A DNA stretch of 64,000 bases from Levilactobacillus enshiensis. Lineage in GTDB: Bacteria; Bacillota; Bacilli; Lactobacillales; Lactobacillaceae. Within the stretch, counting starts at the first letter, position 1, and every line of letters starts with the position of its first letter. Positions 53,283 to 62,147 of this stretch are shown here, piece after piece. The notes below the pieces were generated by a model. The model saw nothing but the letters and a program-made list of their open reading frames with translations, made no database searches and was not told the origin of the DNA. A program made the position numbers and the translations under genes. The DNA lies in the NCBI RefSeq assembly GCF_007115095.1, contig NZ_SULH01000001.1, positions 227,342 through 291,341 on the forward strand, in the 5' to 3' direction.

Positions 53283-53312
53283 CAAAAAAGCTCCCTTTGC
53301 AAAAAGAGAGCT
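53283..53312 (-). terminator. riboswitch-controlled terminator
   Basis: On the minus strand AGCTC-x-CTTT...AAAG-x-GAGCT then T6, between aptamer and permease start. Expected to form when purine is bound. Confidence 0.85.
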
Positions 53313-53370
53313 ACTGAAACCTTTGCCGACGAACTCTTTTCATCGGCAAAAAGAGTTTCGTCCTCAATTT

Positions 53371-53436
53371 GCTTATAGTCCAGAGTTTACGGCTCTGGGT
53401 AGAAACTCGCCAACCTTATTTTGGCATTATATAGGC
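53371..53436 (-). promoter_or_regulatory. purine (guanine-type) riboswitch aptamer
   Basis: The minus strand carries the three-way junction of purine riboswitches: P2 GCCA/TGGC, GTTTCTACC core, P3 CCAGAG-CCGTAAA-CTCTGG with the kissing-loop sequence, then GACTATAAGC closing P1. The base after GA is C (GACTAT), which pairs with guanine; adenine switches have T. Confidence 0.92.
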
Positions 53437-53504
53437 AATCACATATTTTTAATTGGAATGTCACTTACTTTACCACTGTGAAATGAAAATAACAACACGG
53501 GCGG

Positions 53505-53660
53505 TCATTTCCTGATTTTGTGCCAGAGCGATTTGCAAAGACCACTGAACCAGGTCAATAGCGGGCCCCAGTCAGCCAAACCACCCGATGAACTGTACTT
53601 CTTGGGATGGATGTGTGGCCCGGGAATATAGACTTTGTCGGAATCTTCCTTTTTTGACAT
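53505..53660 (-). CDS. small protein, 51 aa
   Basis: MSKKEDSDKVYIPGPHIHPK then KYSSSGGLADWGPLLTWFSG and LCKSLWHKIRK. A polar His/Pro-rich N-terminus is followed by an amphipathic Trp-rich helix that could lie on a membrane. ATG 53660 after GAGAGG (10 nt). Function unknown; the non-random composition and site support a real gene. Confidence 0.65.
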   Translation of the reverse strand: MSKKEDSDKVYIPGPHIHPKKYSSSGGLADWGPLLTWFSGLCKSLWHKIRK

Positions 53661-53765
53661 TTCGTTTCATCCTCTCCGAATTCTAACTAAATTGTACCGC
53701 AACTTAGGGTACAATGTGGGTACCCAATTATTTTTTTAGTGGGGTCCTAAAGAGGTTGAAAGTTC

Positions 53766-53870
53766 CAAAGTACGCTAACAACAGTGGCCCTAAAACTAGG
53801 CAACACATTGATTAAGTCGCCTTACCGGTCGGCAGATATGGGCTGGATCAGTGCGAACACACCAGATTGT
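53766..53870. repeat. truncated family R repeat
   Basis: The 5' portion with CTAAAACTAGGCAAC and CGCCTTACCGGTCGGCAGAT; it ends shortly before the asparaginase gene. Confidence 0.75.
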
Positions 53871-53928
53871 CTAAATCTCGACATAGCGTTAGAAAAAAAT
53901 TTAAACCATGAAGGAAGCTGGATAGATC

Positions 53929-54903
53929 GTGAAGAAAATTTTAGCCATTCATACTGGCGGAACCATTTCGATGTCGCAAAATGATCAGGGAGAAGTTGTG
54001 CCCAACGCGAAGAACCCAATTGCCCAAGAAGAGACCATTTTAGCTGGGCGGGTACAGTTGATTACCGATGAGATGTTCAATCTCCCGTCGCCCCACATGA
54101 CCCCAGTGGAAATGTTGAAGATCAAGCAACGCATCGACCAGGCAGAAAAGGACGGTATCGATGGCGTCGTCATCACTCACGGGACGGATACGCTGGAAGA
54201 AACGGCTTATTTTCTAGACCTGACACTGCCCAACACGATTCCAGTTGTCGTGACGGGGGCTATGCGCTCGTCTAACGAGGTGGGAACCGATGGCTTGTAC
54301 AACTTCCGTTCCGCCATTGAAGTGGCCGCAGACGACGCCTCTCGTGGCAATGGCGCGATGGTCGTGATGAACGATGAGATTCACACGGCGCGTTACGTGA
54401 CCAAGACGCATACGACTAACGTGGCAACGTTCCGCACGCCAACTTTTGGTCCGATTGGTATCGTTGCCAAGGATCACGCCGTTTACTTCCAAAAGTTGAT
54501 CAATCAGGATACCTGTGATATTGACCATGTCATCGACCACGTTTATCTGATCAAGGCATATGCGGGGATGGATGGGAGTTTGTTCGATTTCCTCGATAAC
54601 GACCAGACAGCAGGGGTCGTCATTGAAGGCTTGGGGGCGGGAAACTTGCCACCCAAAACGTTACCAGCAATTCAACGACTTTTAGACCGGCAGATTCCTT
54701 TAGTTCTGGTGTCGCGGTGTTATAATGGCGTCGCCGAAGACATTTATGACTATCAGGGCGGTGGTATCGAACTGCGCAAGATGGGGCTGATGCTGTGCCA
54801 GGGCTTGAACGGCCAAAAAGCGCGGATTAAGCTACTGGTTGGCCTCAGTGCCGGTCTGCAGGGCGATGACTTGAAACAGTTTTTAAGTACGGCTGTTTCT
54901 TAA
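53929..54903 (+). CDS. ansA: L-asparaginase, type I-like
   Basis: A 324-residue asparaginase that hydrolyses L-Asn to Asp and ammonia. The first catalytic motif is IHTGGTISM (Thr nucleophile), the second VITHGTDTLEETAYF (T-D pair), with the Lys in VVTGAMRSSNEVGTDG context as usual. No signal peptide, so cytosolic. Translation starts at GTG 53929; the ribosome binding site is AAGGAAG. Stands alone. Confidence 0.93.
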   Translation: MKKILAIHTGGTISMSQNDQGEVVPNAKNPIAQEETILAGRVQLITDEMFNLPSPHMTPVEMLKIKQRIDQAEKDGIDGVVITHGTDTLEETAYFLDLTLPNTIPVVVTGAMRSSNEVGTDGLYNFRSAIEVAADDASRGNGAMVVMNDEIHTARYVTKTHTTNVATFRTPTFGPIGIVAKDHAVYFQKLINQDTCDIDHVIDHVYLIKAYAGMDGSLFDFLDNDQTAGVVIEGLGAGNLPPKTLPAIQRLLDRQIPLVLVSRCYNGVAEDIYDYQGGGIELRKMGLMLCQGLNGQKARIKLLVGLSAGLQGDDLKQFLSTAVS

Positions 54904-54981
54904 TGGGATGACAACTGCCTTGACGGGCTATTTCGGTCAATATATGGTAAGATTTTCAGATAAGATAAAGGGGGTCGTCAT

Positions 54982-56145
54982 GTGAATTCAATTGTGAATG
55001 ATTTAAACCGGGCATTGGCCCAGCAGTTACTGGTCAACGTTTACCAAACGAACCAAGAGGTCGTGTACACCGGCTACGTGACGACGGTCAGCGATACGGG
55101 GATTATCCTCGCCACGTATGATGATTATGGCTTGCCAGATGGCGCCGTTTTTCTCGCACTGGACGTGATCGATGAAGTCGAGTTCTCTAGTGATGATCTC
55201 GACAACATGACCTTTCGGATTCAGACGGCCAAGGAAGAGGCCTTTATCAAAGCGGGGGGCTTAACGCTTCACTTTGACGAACGGCGTGACTTACGGCGCC
55301 AAGTGCTGAGTCACGCTTGGGTCGATCATCTGGTCGTGATGTTGGTGGTTGCCAATGACGAGCATTTTTACGAAGGCTTAGTCACGGCGGTCGCAGCTGA
55401 TCAGATTACCGTGCAGTTGTTAAACAAGTTTGATTATAGCGACCAACCTGAGCTGAAATTAAAGCCTGATGATATTCAGGTGCTTGAGTTTCAGGGCCAG
55501 GAATTAACGCTTCAAGGCATCGCGGCCACGCGCTTACAACGACTCAAGCACGTTGAACCAGTCAACGTTGAGGATCAGGCGCAGATTCCAGACACCTTGC
55601 GCCAGTTAGCGGGTAAAGATCCGTTGGTTGCCTTAGTGCCAGAACAGGATCAAGATCTGTTCTTCGTTGGCCGGATCAATGTGGTCACGGCGGATGCCGT
55701 CATCATGAATCTGGTCGACATGACCGGTCAATTTGGTGGGTACACGGTGATGCGGCTGTCTGAGATTCACGCGGTCGTCATTGAGTCAGATTACCTGCAA
55801 ACGATGCGGTTGTTCTCACTGCTTAATCGTTCGCGGCAACATCAGATCCAACCCGTCTTGAACGATGAGCGGTTGTTCGACCCCACGGTGGACCAGTTTA
55901 CCGCGCGGTTGACGCAGGCTGCCACGTTCCGGACGATTATTCGGCTGAAATTTCACGATGGGAGCAACCAGCTGGGATATCCCAGTCAGGTCGGTGGTGA
56001 ACGGTTCATTTTCCACGAGGTCGAAGATAATCAATTGGATCAGGTCGGCCAGGTGTACCGAATTACTGACGTCGATGAGATCGCGTTTGGGTACTTGGAC
56101 GCTTATCTCGTTGAACGCCAATTACGCGTTGAAGGCGACTTATAG
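54982..56145 (+). CDS. protein with four Sm-like beta-barrel repeats
   Basis: A 387-residue soluble protein that I do not recognise as a named family. It shows four similar units (about residues 10-70, 105-170, 205-272, 315-382), each with a pattern like hxVxxxxxxxYxGxVxxV-xxDxIxL-D-x-x-G-x-x-D/G...LxLxDIxxI. Examples: VVYTGYVTTVSDTGIILATY, FYEGLVTAVAADQITVQLLN, LFFVGRINVVTADAVIMNLV. This is the strand order of an Sm/LSm-type small barrel. GTG 54982 after AAAGGGGG. First of a run of four closely spaced genes. Confidence 0.75.
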   Translation: MNSIVNDLNRALAQQLLVNVYQTNQEVVYTGYVTTVSDTGIILATYDDYGLPDGAVFLALDVIDEVEFSSDDLDNMTFRIQTAKEEAFIKAGGLTLHFDERRDLRRQVLSHAWVDHLVVMLVVANDEHFYEGLVTAVAADQITVQLLNKFDYSDQPELKLKPDDIQVLEFQGQELTLQGIAATRLQRLKHVEPVNVEDQAQIPDTLRQLAGKDPLVALVPEQDQDLFFVGRINVVTADAVIMNLVDMTGQFGGYTVMRLSEIHAVVIESDYLQTMRLFSLLNRSRQHQIQPVLNDERLFDPTVDQFTARLTQAATFRTIIRLKFHDGSNQLGYPSQVGGERFIFHEVEDNQLDQVGQVYRITDVDEIAFGYLDAYLVERQLRVEGDL

Positions 56146-56199
56146 TCGTTAACTTGGAACCCGGAAGTTACCGGGCTCCCTACATAAGGAGTTGACAAG

Positions 56200-56541
56200 A
56201 TGCAGTGGCACAAGCTTCCGCGTTGGTTACGCGACACACTTTCTGTCGTGGGCGCGATGTCCGTTTTGTTGATCGTCTACGATGGTTTCTTTGACAAGCA
56301 TCCCAATTGGGCCTTGGTGCCACTCCAGATTGTCTTAGCGCTGGTGGCCGTGGCCGCGTGGAGCTACTTTAGTTACCGCAGCCAGGCAAAACGTAAATTA
56401 GCTGAGCAGGCTAAAGCCGCCGCTGCAAAACAACGAGCCGTTGAACAGGAAAAACAGCGCATTGCGGCTGAGAAGCAGGCGGCAGCGACGCGTGAGAAAA
56501 ACTTAGAACGAAATCAAACGCACCAACAACGGCGCAGATAG
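56200..56541 (+). CDS. small membrane protein with coiled-coil tail
   Basis: A 113-residue protein: two N-terminal helices (TLSVVGAMSVLLIVYDGFF; IVLALVAVAAWSYFSYRS) then about 55 residues of Ala/Lys/Gln/Glu-rich coiled coil (KRKLAEQAKAAAAKQRAVEQ). The tail faces the cytosol. Unknown role. ATG 56200, ribosome binding site AAGGAG. Confidence 0.75.
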   Translation: MQWHKLPRWLRDTLSVVGAMSVLLIVYDGFFDKHPNWALVPLQIVLALVAVAAWSYFSYRSQAKRKLAEQAKAAAAKQRAVEQEKQRIAAEKQAAATREKNLERNQTHQQRRR

Positions 56542-56552
56542 GAGGAAAACGG

Positions 56553-56804
56553 ATGGCGACGAGTGAGTTGAAATTTTGTCCCCACTGTGGCGCAGCGGTC
56601 ACACCCCGTGATACCGTTTGCCCCCAGTGCCAAACGGACTTGACGTCTTACCGTCAACCCAGTACGGTGGCCAAGTCTTCGCAGAAATTGAATTTATCTT
56701 CGTTGTACGCCAATCCGTACCGCGAGGGGATGAAACGGCTGCACGACCGTGATGGGGAGACAACTCCCAAGAAACGGTGGCACTGGCCGTGGTCAAAGGA
56801 GTAA
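56553..56804 (+). CDS. zinc-ribbon protein, 83 aa
   Basis: An N-terminal zinc ribbon: [20 protein letters not shown] (C-x2-C...C-x2-C), then a polar linker and a short basic/Trp C-terminus ([11 protein letters not shown]). Such small proteins are common in Firmicutes, mostly uncharacterised. ATG 56553 after AGGAGG, 11 nt after the previous stop. Confidence 0.85.
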   Translation: MATSELKFCPHCGAAVTPRDTVCPQCQTDLTSYRQPSTVAKSSQKLNLSSLYANPYREGMKRLHDRDGETTPKKRWHWPWSKE

Positions 56805-56808
56805 TCAC

Positions 56809-57324
56809 ATGGCAGAGTTTACAGTTTTGCGGGGTGACATCACCCTGAGTCAAGTTGACGCCATCGTTAATGCAGCCAACACGACACTTTTAGGTGGCGG
56901 GGGTGTTGACGGTGCAATTCATCGGGCAGCAGGTCCCGAATTGTTTGAGGCGTGTGTGCCGTTCAACGGCTGTCCAACGGGAGAGGCACGAATCACGCCG
57001 GGATTCAAGTTGCCCGCTAAATGGGTGATTCATACGCCGGGACCCGTTTGGCATGGCGGACAGGAGCACGAGGCCGAGCTACTGGCGAACTGTTACCGGA
57101 ATAGTCTGCAGGTTGCGATGGCCCACGATTGCCGGACCGTTGACTTTCCGTCGATCAGTACCGGCGTGTATGGTTATCCATTGGATGAAGCGGCAGCCGT
57201 CGCGACACAGACGATTGCCACGGTCTTGGGGCACACGACGACACTGGAGCAGGTTCGCTTAGTGGCATTTGACGATGCCACGGCCACAGCCTACAGAACG
57301 GCGTGGGCGAACTTGGTAGATTAA
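56809..57324 (+). CDS. macrodomain protein, O-acetyl-ADP-ribose deacetylase-like
   Basis: A 171-residue single macrodomain: [35 protein letters not shown] and [17 protein letters not shown] are the ADP-ribose-binding loops of the YmdB/MacroD type, with the catalytic-type Asn and Asp present. Likely hydrolyses O-acetyl-ADP-ribose or removes mono-ADP-ribose. ATG 56809 follows AAAGGAG, 4 nt after the zinc-ribbon stop, so in the same operon. No sirtuin gene nearby. Confidence 0.92.
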   Translation: MAEFTVLRGDITLSQVDAIVNAANTTLLGGGGVDGAIHRAAGPELFEACVPFNGCPTGEARITPGFKLPAKWVIHTPGPVWHGGQEHEAELLANCYRNSLQVAMAHDCRTVDFPSISTGVYGYPLDEAAAVATQTIATVLGHTTTLEQVRLVAFDDATATAYRTAWANLVD

Positions 57325-57328
57325 GACA

Positions 57329-57361
57329 CAAAAGAGGCCATGACGATGATGTCATGGCCTC
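57329..57361 (-). terminator. intrinsic terminator
   Basis: GAGGCCATGAC-gatgat-GTCATGGCCTC; T tract on the minus strand. A second hairpin GGGCCTG/CAGGCCC at 57,367-57,393 lies beside it. Confidence 0.75.
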
Positions 57362-57401
57362 CCAAAGGGCCTGGGAAGTTATTCTCAGGCCCCATTGTTC
57401 G

Positions 57402-57593
57402 TTAAGGCTTGGTGGAGATGTAGCTCTTCAGGGAACTTTGTTCGTCACTGGTGGGATCTAACTCACCAGTTTTGATCGCGTGAAACCGTTCAACGGAGAT
57501 TCGCGACCCAAACGCCATTTCACCGTCAGTTTTGTCGTATTTCTTTTGGTAGGCGATGATTGCTTCAGCCAAATCACTTAATTCTTGACTCAT
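57402..57593 (-). CDS. LBP_cg2779-family small protein
   Basis: 63 residues (MSQELSDLAEAIIAYQKKYD then KTDGEMAFGSRISVERFHAI), matching my memory of the lactobacillar LBP_cg2779 family, small HTH-like helical proteins of unknown function. ATG 57593 after GGAGGG by 8 nt; ends before the double hairpin. Confidence 0.8.
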   Translation of the reverse strand: MSQELSDLAEAIIAYQKKYDKTDGEMAFGSRISVERFHAIKTGELDPTSDEQSSLKSYISTKP

Positions 57594-57883
57594 TTAATAT
57601 CCCTCCAAATGGTAAATCCTAATGACTGCTTAAGTTCATTATACTAAACTTTTTTAAAAGCGGTGAAATTAGTCCCGATATCTATAACTTTTTTCCGATT
57701 TTACTTGATGAACGGCGGAAAATTGCGTAAACTAATACCCAATATGATAATTGGCGCGCTGACTGTTAAATTTATTTATCGTAATTGTTAACACAACTTT
57801 TTATTTCTGTCACCGTTTTGTGATAGTAAACGATTAAGCTAGTTGTTAGATTTAGTCGTGAAGCTAATTAATGAGGTGACAGG

Positions 57884-58057
57884 ATGAATTTAAAGCGCGT
57901 CATTGGGACTCTGACGACGGCCGTGATATTATTAGCAGTGATTAGTGGTCTCTCGTGGTTTACAATGGGGAAGAGAACAATCACCCAATCAACAACACAG
58001 CCACGAATCGTAAGGTCAGCGACTCATGTGCATCCGCAGCCAGCATCAGCGGAATAA
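57884..58057 (+). CDS. small membrane-anchored peptide, 57 aa
   Basis: MNLKRVIGTLTTAVILLAVI then SGLSWFTMG: one N-terminal transmembrane helix followed by a polar tail of about 30 residues, Thr/His/Pro/Gln-rich. GAGGTGA site before the ATG. Unknown function; no partner. Confidence 0.55.
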   Translation: MNLKRVIGTLTTAVILLAVISGLSWFTMGKRTITQSTTQPRIVRSATHVHPQPASAE

Positions 58058-58115
58058 CTTGCGGAATTTATTTCCGCCCCGAAGTCGGGCAACCGGCTGT
58101 TTCACTTAAACGATG

Positions 58116-58132
58116 GTAATCATAATGATTAC
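58116..58132. promoter_or_regulatory. perfect 17-bp palindrome
   Basis: GTAATCATAATGATTAC, operator-like and similar in style to Fur/Zur-family boxes, but located between a stop codon and a terminator rather than before a gene. Confidence 0.4.
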
Positions 58133-58168
58133 ATGACTACAGTCACTTGTAGTTTATCAAGCAGGAAG

Positions 58169-58204
58169 TCAGGTCAGCCCTCGGGCTGGCCTGATTTTCT
58201 TTTA
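58169..58204 (+). terminator. intrinsic terminator
   Basis: CAGGTCAGCCC-tcg-GGGCTGGCCTG-type stem followed by ATTTTCTTTT. Confidence 0.88.
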
Positions 58205-58245
58205 TCGGTTATGTGGGACGACGTTTTAGCAGTATAAGGCAAAAA

Positions 58246-58289
58246 CAAAATCGGCCTTTTCAGAACTTGATTCTGGAAAAGCCGATTTT
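58246..58289 (-). terminator. intrinsic terminator
   Basis: AAAATCGGC-x-TTTTCAG...CTG-x-AAAAGCCGATTTT, downstream of the minus-strand membrane gene. Confidence 0.85.
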
Positions 58290-58332
58290 GAGTTGTGTTC
58301 CATTTTTTCTGATACTTTGACCATTTAAACGA

Positions 58333-58695
58333 TTAGAAATGAAACCATTCACTTTGATGCTTACGGATGTCACTGCGAATACCGAAGAAGTAGATGAGAA
58401 ATGCTGCTACGGCAATTCCGATGATGATCGTCCACAACCATGCATGAGTATGAATGAACGTGAAGTAGGCAAAGCCCAACGTACTCAAGCCGATCATCCC
58501 GAGTGTGAATGGCAGGTGCTCACTGTGAATGAACGCCACGGCCAGTCCCAAGACGACGGCCCCACCGAACATGTCATCACCACTGCCCCGGGTTCCCAAC
58601 CCGTTAAACAGGGCGTACAGCTCAATCAACATGCCTAGAATCAAGGCTAAGTAACCAAAAAATTGAACGAACGTTAATCGTCGTAAAGCTTTCAT
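58333..58695 (-). CDS. small integral membrane protein, 120 aa
   Basis: Four transmembrane helices (FFGYLALILGMLIELYALF; GAVVLGLAVAFI; FTLGMIGLSTLGFAYFTFI; WLWTIIIGIAVAAFLIYFFG). Unknown family to me. The start at ATG 58695 follows GAGAAGGTGG; GTG codons further upstream overlap that site. It is the gene after tenA on the same strand but 45 bp away. Confidence 0.78.
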   Translation of the reverse strand: MKALRRLTFVQFFGYLALILGMLIELYALFNGLGTRGSGDDMFGGAVVLGLAVAFIHSEHLPFTLGMIGLSTLGFAYFTFIHTHAWLWTIIIGIAVAAFLIYFFGIRSDIRKHQSEWFHF

Positions 58696-58739
58696 CAACG
58701 ACACCACCTTCTCTTTTGCGGTGTCCTAATTATAGCGCA

Positions 58740-59429
58740 TTAGTGCGAGGTTGAAAAACGCGACGATGCTGCTGTGTCAGGTAACGACCAATCCTCGTGA
58801 TCCAAGGCCATTTGCCAAAAGTTGAGTTCATACCAACTACTCTTTTCGAAGGCCGCCAGCAGTTGCGGGGTGTTCTCTGGCGTTGCAACGTGATTCGCTA
58901 ACGCCAGTTGATCCGTCATACTGTTGGTATAGTCTTCAGCATTGTAGGTGTCGATCCAAGCCTGATAAATAGGGACGGGTGATCCTTGATTGGCCAGTGA
59001 CTGCCCAATCTCGGCATACAGCCAGTAACAAGGCAGGAGTCCGGCCACTGCACCAGCGGGGCCATGTGTCAGGAGTTCACGGTAGAGATGACTCGTGTAG
59101 GCGTAGCCAGTGGGCGCTACGGGTGTTGCGGCGACCTCTGCTGGCGTAATCTTCAAGCGGTCGAAGAAGTCCTGACGAATGGCGACTTCACCTTGGCGTA
59201 AATGTTCCGCACCGGCGTGGAGCTGTTTGGCGACCAGCGAATCATTGCTTTGATCCGCTGCGAGGTCGTGAATGGCACCGAAATCCTTTAAATAGTAGTG
59301 GTCTTGGATCAAGTAGTAGCGAAAAGTGGCTAAGGGCAGCGTGCCGGCCTGTAGTTGTTGAATGAACGGGTGGTGCTTGGAAGCATCCCAGCAGGCTTTA
59401 GTCGCGGCGTGGGCTTGGTCAGTAAACAT
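58740..59429 (-). CDS. tenA: TenA-family thiaminase II
   Basis: A 229-residue TenA protein that frees the HMP pyrimidine from damaged thiamine for salvage. Hallmarks: HPFIQQLQAGTLPLATFRYY, IQDHYYLKDFGAI, LLPCYWLYAEIGQSL (with the conserved active-site Cys), and IDTYNAEDYTNSM. Together with the ykoEDC genes upstream it forms a thiamine-precursor uptake and salvage operon under a TPP riboswitch. ATG 59429 after GGAG. Confidence 0.94.
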   Translation of the reverse strand: MFTDQAHAATKACWDASKHHPFIQQLQAGTLPLATFRYYLIQDHYYLKDFGAIHDLAADQSNDSLVAKQLHAGAEHLRQGEVAIRQDFFDRLKITPAEVAATPVAPTGYAYTSHLYRELLTHGPAGAVAGLLPCYWLYAEIGQSLANQGSPVPIYQAWIDTYNAEDYTNSMTDQLALANHVATPENTPQLLAAFEKSSWYELNFWQMALDHEDWSLPDTAASSRFSTSH

Positions 59430-59464
59430 TGAAAGATCTCCTTTGAAATTGGTTTAAGTGAAGA

Positions 59465-60118
59465 TTAGCGTAGGCCACTGAAGAGGCCGACTTGGACGAG
59501 TAATAGGGCACCGCCGAAGAACCACCAGTCGCGGGCAACTAAAGGAATCGTCAGTGCGTGCGTTCGGGGTGCGCCCTCAACAAAGCCGTGTGAAGTCATG
59601 GCAGCGGCGAGTTGGTCTGACCAATTCATGGCCGCCAAGATGACCTTGAAGTACAGTTGGGGTGACCAGAAATGTAAAATTTGACCACGCATCATGGCTG
59701 CTGCTTTGATGGTCGCGACCTCGGCTTTGATCTTGGGCATCAGGTTGAAGGCCGCTAAAAAACCATAGGCAAATTTAGCGGGTAATTTGGCATTTTGTTC
59801 CAGTGACCGGGTCAGCATCAGGGGGTCGGTTGTCTGAGTGAAGAGGCCACCCATATAGACGTAGACGAATAGTCGCGTGAAGATGACCAATAGGAAATGT
59901 GGTGAGGCGCTGCCCCGTAAGGAGAGTGACCAGACCAGTGTACTGGAGAAAAAGAGGGGAACTAACGTCAGGTACAGCAACCGCTTGAACGAGACGTGGT
60001 TGATCAACATGAGGATCAGGCTAACCACAATCAATGCCACATTGACCGTCCACACTTGAGCGAAGGAGACTTCGAGTGCGATGAAGACAGTCAGGGCTAA
60101 TTTTAAACTCGGGTTCAT
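59465..60118 (-). CDS. ykoC: ECF transporter transmembrane subunit YkoC/EcfT
   Basis: A 217-residue EcfT-type subunit with five or six helices. The coupling segments with A-R-G/A-R-x motifs read AAAMMRGQILHFW in this protein. It couples ATP hydrolysis to the S component. Overlaps the ATPase gene by 4 nt (ATGA). Confidence 0.9.
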   Translation of the reverse strand: MNPSLKLALTVFIALEVSFAQVWTVNVALIVVSLILMLINHVSFKRLLYLTLVPLFFSSTLVWSLSLRGSASPHFLLVIFTRLFVYVYMGGLFTQTTDPLMLTRSLEQNAKLPAKFAYGFLAAFNLMPKIKAEVATIKAAAMMRGQILHFWSPQLYFKVILAAMNWSDQLAAAMTSHGFVEGAPRTHALTIPLVARDWWFFGGALLLVQVGLFSGLR

Positions 60119-61527
60119 TCTGCGGCCCCCTCATACGTTAGGTGTTGTTGATCTAAATGTAGGTGTAGCGTGATCAGATCGTCCAGGCCACTCAATTGAT
60201 GACTGACCATAATCAACGTTAACTTGAGGTCACGTTGAGCCGTCGTCAAAATCTGCATAACGACTTGAATGGACGCAAAGTCGAGGCCTTTCAAGGGTTC
60301 ATCCAGCAAGAGTACGTCTGGTGCCATGATCAACATGCAGAGCAGCTGAAGCTTCTTTTGCTGGCCACTACTCAATGAGTAAATGACCTGCTCAGCGTGG
60401 TCGGCCAAATTCAGTTGGGTTAGTAAGTCCTGCACGCGCTCAGCCGTGAAGTAGTCGGCGTTGCCGAAACGTCGGGAGAGGTCTAGTTCTTCAGTTACGG
60501 TGACGTTTAAAAATTGGGCCGTTGCTGACTGAAACATCAGGCCGACCTCGCGAGCATAACGTTTGCGTGATAACTTTTGAATGTTGGTACCGTCATAGGT
60601 CAAGGTGCCTTGATATTTGCCCAGGCGAACCAGGGCGCGGAACAAGGTAGACTTGCCGCTACCGTTGGGACCGGTGATCAACGTCGCCCGATGCGCAAAG
60701 AAGCTGAGATCCTGTGGCTGAATCAGTTGGCGCTTCCCCTGAGCGATGCCCAACTGACTCCCCTGCAAGCTGACGGTCAACGCAGAACTTGGCTGGGTCA
60801 CGTGGGTCAACCGGAGTTGTTCCGGTGTGAAGGCGGCAAACCGTTGTTGTGTTTGTTCGGTCGATAGGAGGGTCACCTTGCCAGTGTCCAAGACGGCCAG
60901 ATGGTCGACCCATTCGTCATAACCACTCAAATCGTGGTCCGCTAAAATGATGGTTTTCCCGCGTTGTGTGCACAGGGCCACCAGTTTTTGGAGCAAGGTC
61001 AGGCGGGTGGGTGGATCGATGCTGGCAAAGGGTTCATCGAGGAGGATGACATCGCTGTCCATGGCAACGATGATGGCCAGTGCGACCTTTTGTTGTTCGC
61101 CACCAGACAGTGCCATTAGTGAACGGTCCTTGAGGTTGGTAATCCCAATGAAAGCTAGTGCCGCATCAATTTTACCGGGTATGGCGGCGGGATCGACACG
61201 CTGATTTTCCAAGGCGAATCGCAGTTCATTGACTACGGTGTCCATGGTGAATTGCGTGCTGGGTTCTTGAAAGAGCATGGCAACGGTCGCAGCCCGTTTT
61301 CCGGGTGCAATCGCACTGAGGGGGTTACCGTCAAAGGTAATCGTGTTTGGCGTTGGTAAGGGGGTTAGTCCGGCAATTAAACGCAAGAGCGTGGATTTAC
61401 CGCCACCAGAAACGCCCGTTAACAGGGAAAACTTACCCCCGGGAAAGGTGACAGCTAGGTCGTCGAGAACGGGCCGTTGCCGCTGGGGGTAAGTGAATGT
61501 GAGTGAATTTACAGTTACGGTGGCCAA
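60115..61527 (-). CDS. ykoD: ECF transporter duplicated ATPase YkoD
   Basis: A 470-residue fusion of two ABC ATPase domains. Domain 1: Walker A TGVSGGGKST, signature MALSGGEQQKVALAI, Walker B VILLDEPFASIDP. Domain 2: Walker A TGPNGSGKST, signature YSLSSGQQKKLQLLC, Walker [13 protein letters not shown]. Energises uptake of hydroxymethylpyrimidine/thiamine with YkoC and YkoE. Translation starts at TTG 61527, 7 nt after GGAGG. Confidence 0.93.
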   Translation of the reverse strand: MATVTVNSLTFTYPQRQRPVLDDLAVTFPGGKFSLLTGVSGGGKSTLLRLIAGLTPLPTPNTITFDGNPLSAIAPGKRAATVAMLFQEPSTQFTMDTVVNELRFALENQRVDPAAIPGKIDAALAFIGITNLKDRSLMALSGGEQQKVALAIIVAMDSDVILLDEPFASIDPPTRLTLLQKLVALCTQRGKTIILADHDLSGYDEWVDHLAVLDTGKVTLLSTEQTQQRFAAFTPEQLRLTHVTQPSSALTVSLQGSQLGIAQGKRQLIQPQDLSFFAHRATLITGPNGSGKSTLFRALVRLGKYQGTLTYDGTNIQKLSRKRYAREVGLMFQSATAQFLNVTVTEELDLSRRFGNADYFTAERVQDLLTQLNLADHAEQVIYSLSSGQQKKLQLLCMLIMAPDVLLLDEPLKGLDFASIQVVMQILTTAQRDLKLTLIMVSHQLSGLDDLITLHLHLDQQHLTYEGAAE

Positions 61528-61541
61528 ATAGGTTCCTCCAA

Positions 61542-62105
61542 TTAATGAGTGGCATTAGGTAAAACGTGGGCGCGGACCAGTAAGTTATTGATCAGCTTGG
61601 TCAAGACGCCACCAAAGACGAAGACGGAGGCAAAACGCACGGCAAACAGCAAGAGTAAGAATGGCACGTGGTAGGCTGCATAACCGCTACGGAAGAGGTC
61701 CCAAGTGAAGGTGACGATCGTTGTGGTCAGCGCGGTAAGCACCAAGGTTGACCAGGTGTAGCGCTTGTAACCGGTAAAAATGAAACCCAATTCGGAACCA
61801 AAACCTTGGACAACACCAGAGATCAGCGTACTGGCTCCCCAGATACCGCCGAGAAACATTTCAACGACGGCCCCTAGTAATTCACCCAACGTTGCCGCAC
61901 CGGGAATCCGGATGATAAATCCAGCCAATGGTCCAGCCATGACCCAGATCCCTAACAAGAGTTCGTTTGCTAATGGTGACAGACCGAATGGCGCCAGTGC
62001 TGCGGCCAAAACCGTGTAGAGGGGCCCGATGACCCAGAAAATAACGCCCATAAAGATTGCTAAAATAGTAACCAGAATAATATCGCGGATATGCCAACGT
62101 TTCAT
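61542..62105 (-). CDS. ykoE: ECF transporter substrate-binding protein YkoE
   Basis: A 187-residue membrane S component with six helices, typical of YkoE: IRDIILVTILAIFMGVIFW, LLLGIWVMAGPLAGFIIRIP, GFGSELGFIFTGYKRY. Binds thiamine or its HMP moiety. First gene after the TPP riboswitch; ATG 62105 after AGGAGG. Confidence 0.93.
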   Translation of the reverse strand: MKRWHIRDIILVTILAIFMGVIFWVIGPLYTVLAAALAPFGLSPLANELLLGIWVMAGPLAGFIIRIPGAATLGELLGAVVEMFLGGIWGASTLISGVVQGFGSELGFIFTGYKRYTWSTLVLTALTTTIVTFTWDLFRSGYAAYHVPFLLLLFAVRFASVFVFGGVLTKLINNLLVRAHVLPNATH

Positions 62106-62147
62106 GAATGATGCCTCCTAAATTTTGGTGACTGGGGTTACCAAAAC

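Noticed and set aside
53229..53285. Longer N-terminus of the xanthine/guanine permease
   Set aside because: The extension begins within the terminator T tract and lacks a ribosome binding site, whereas TTG 53228 has a strong one.
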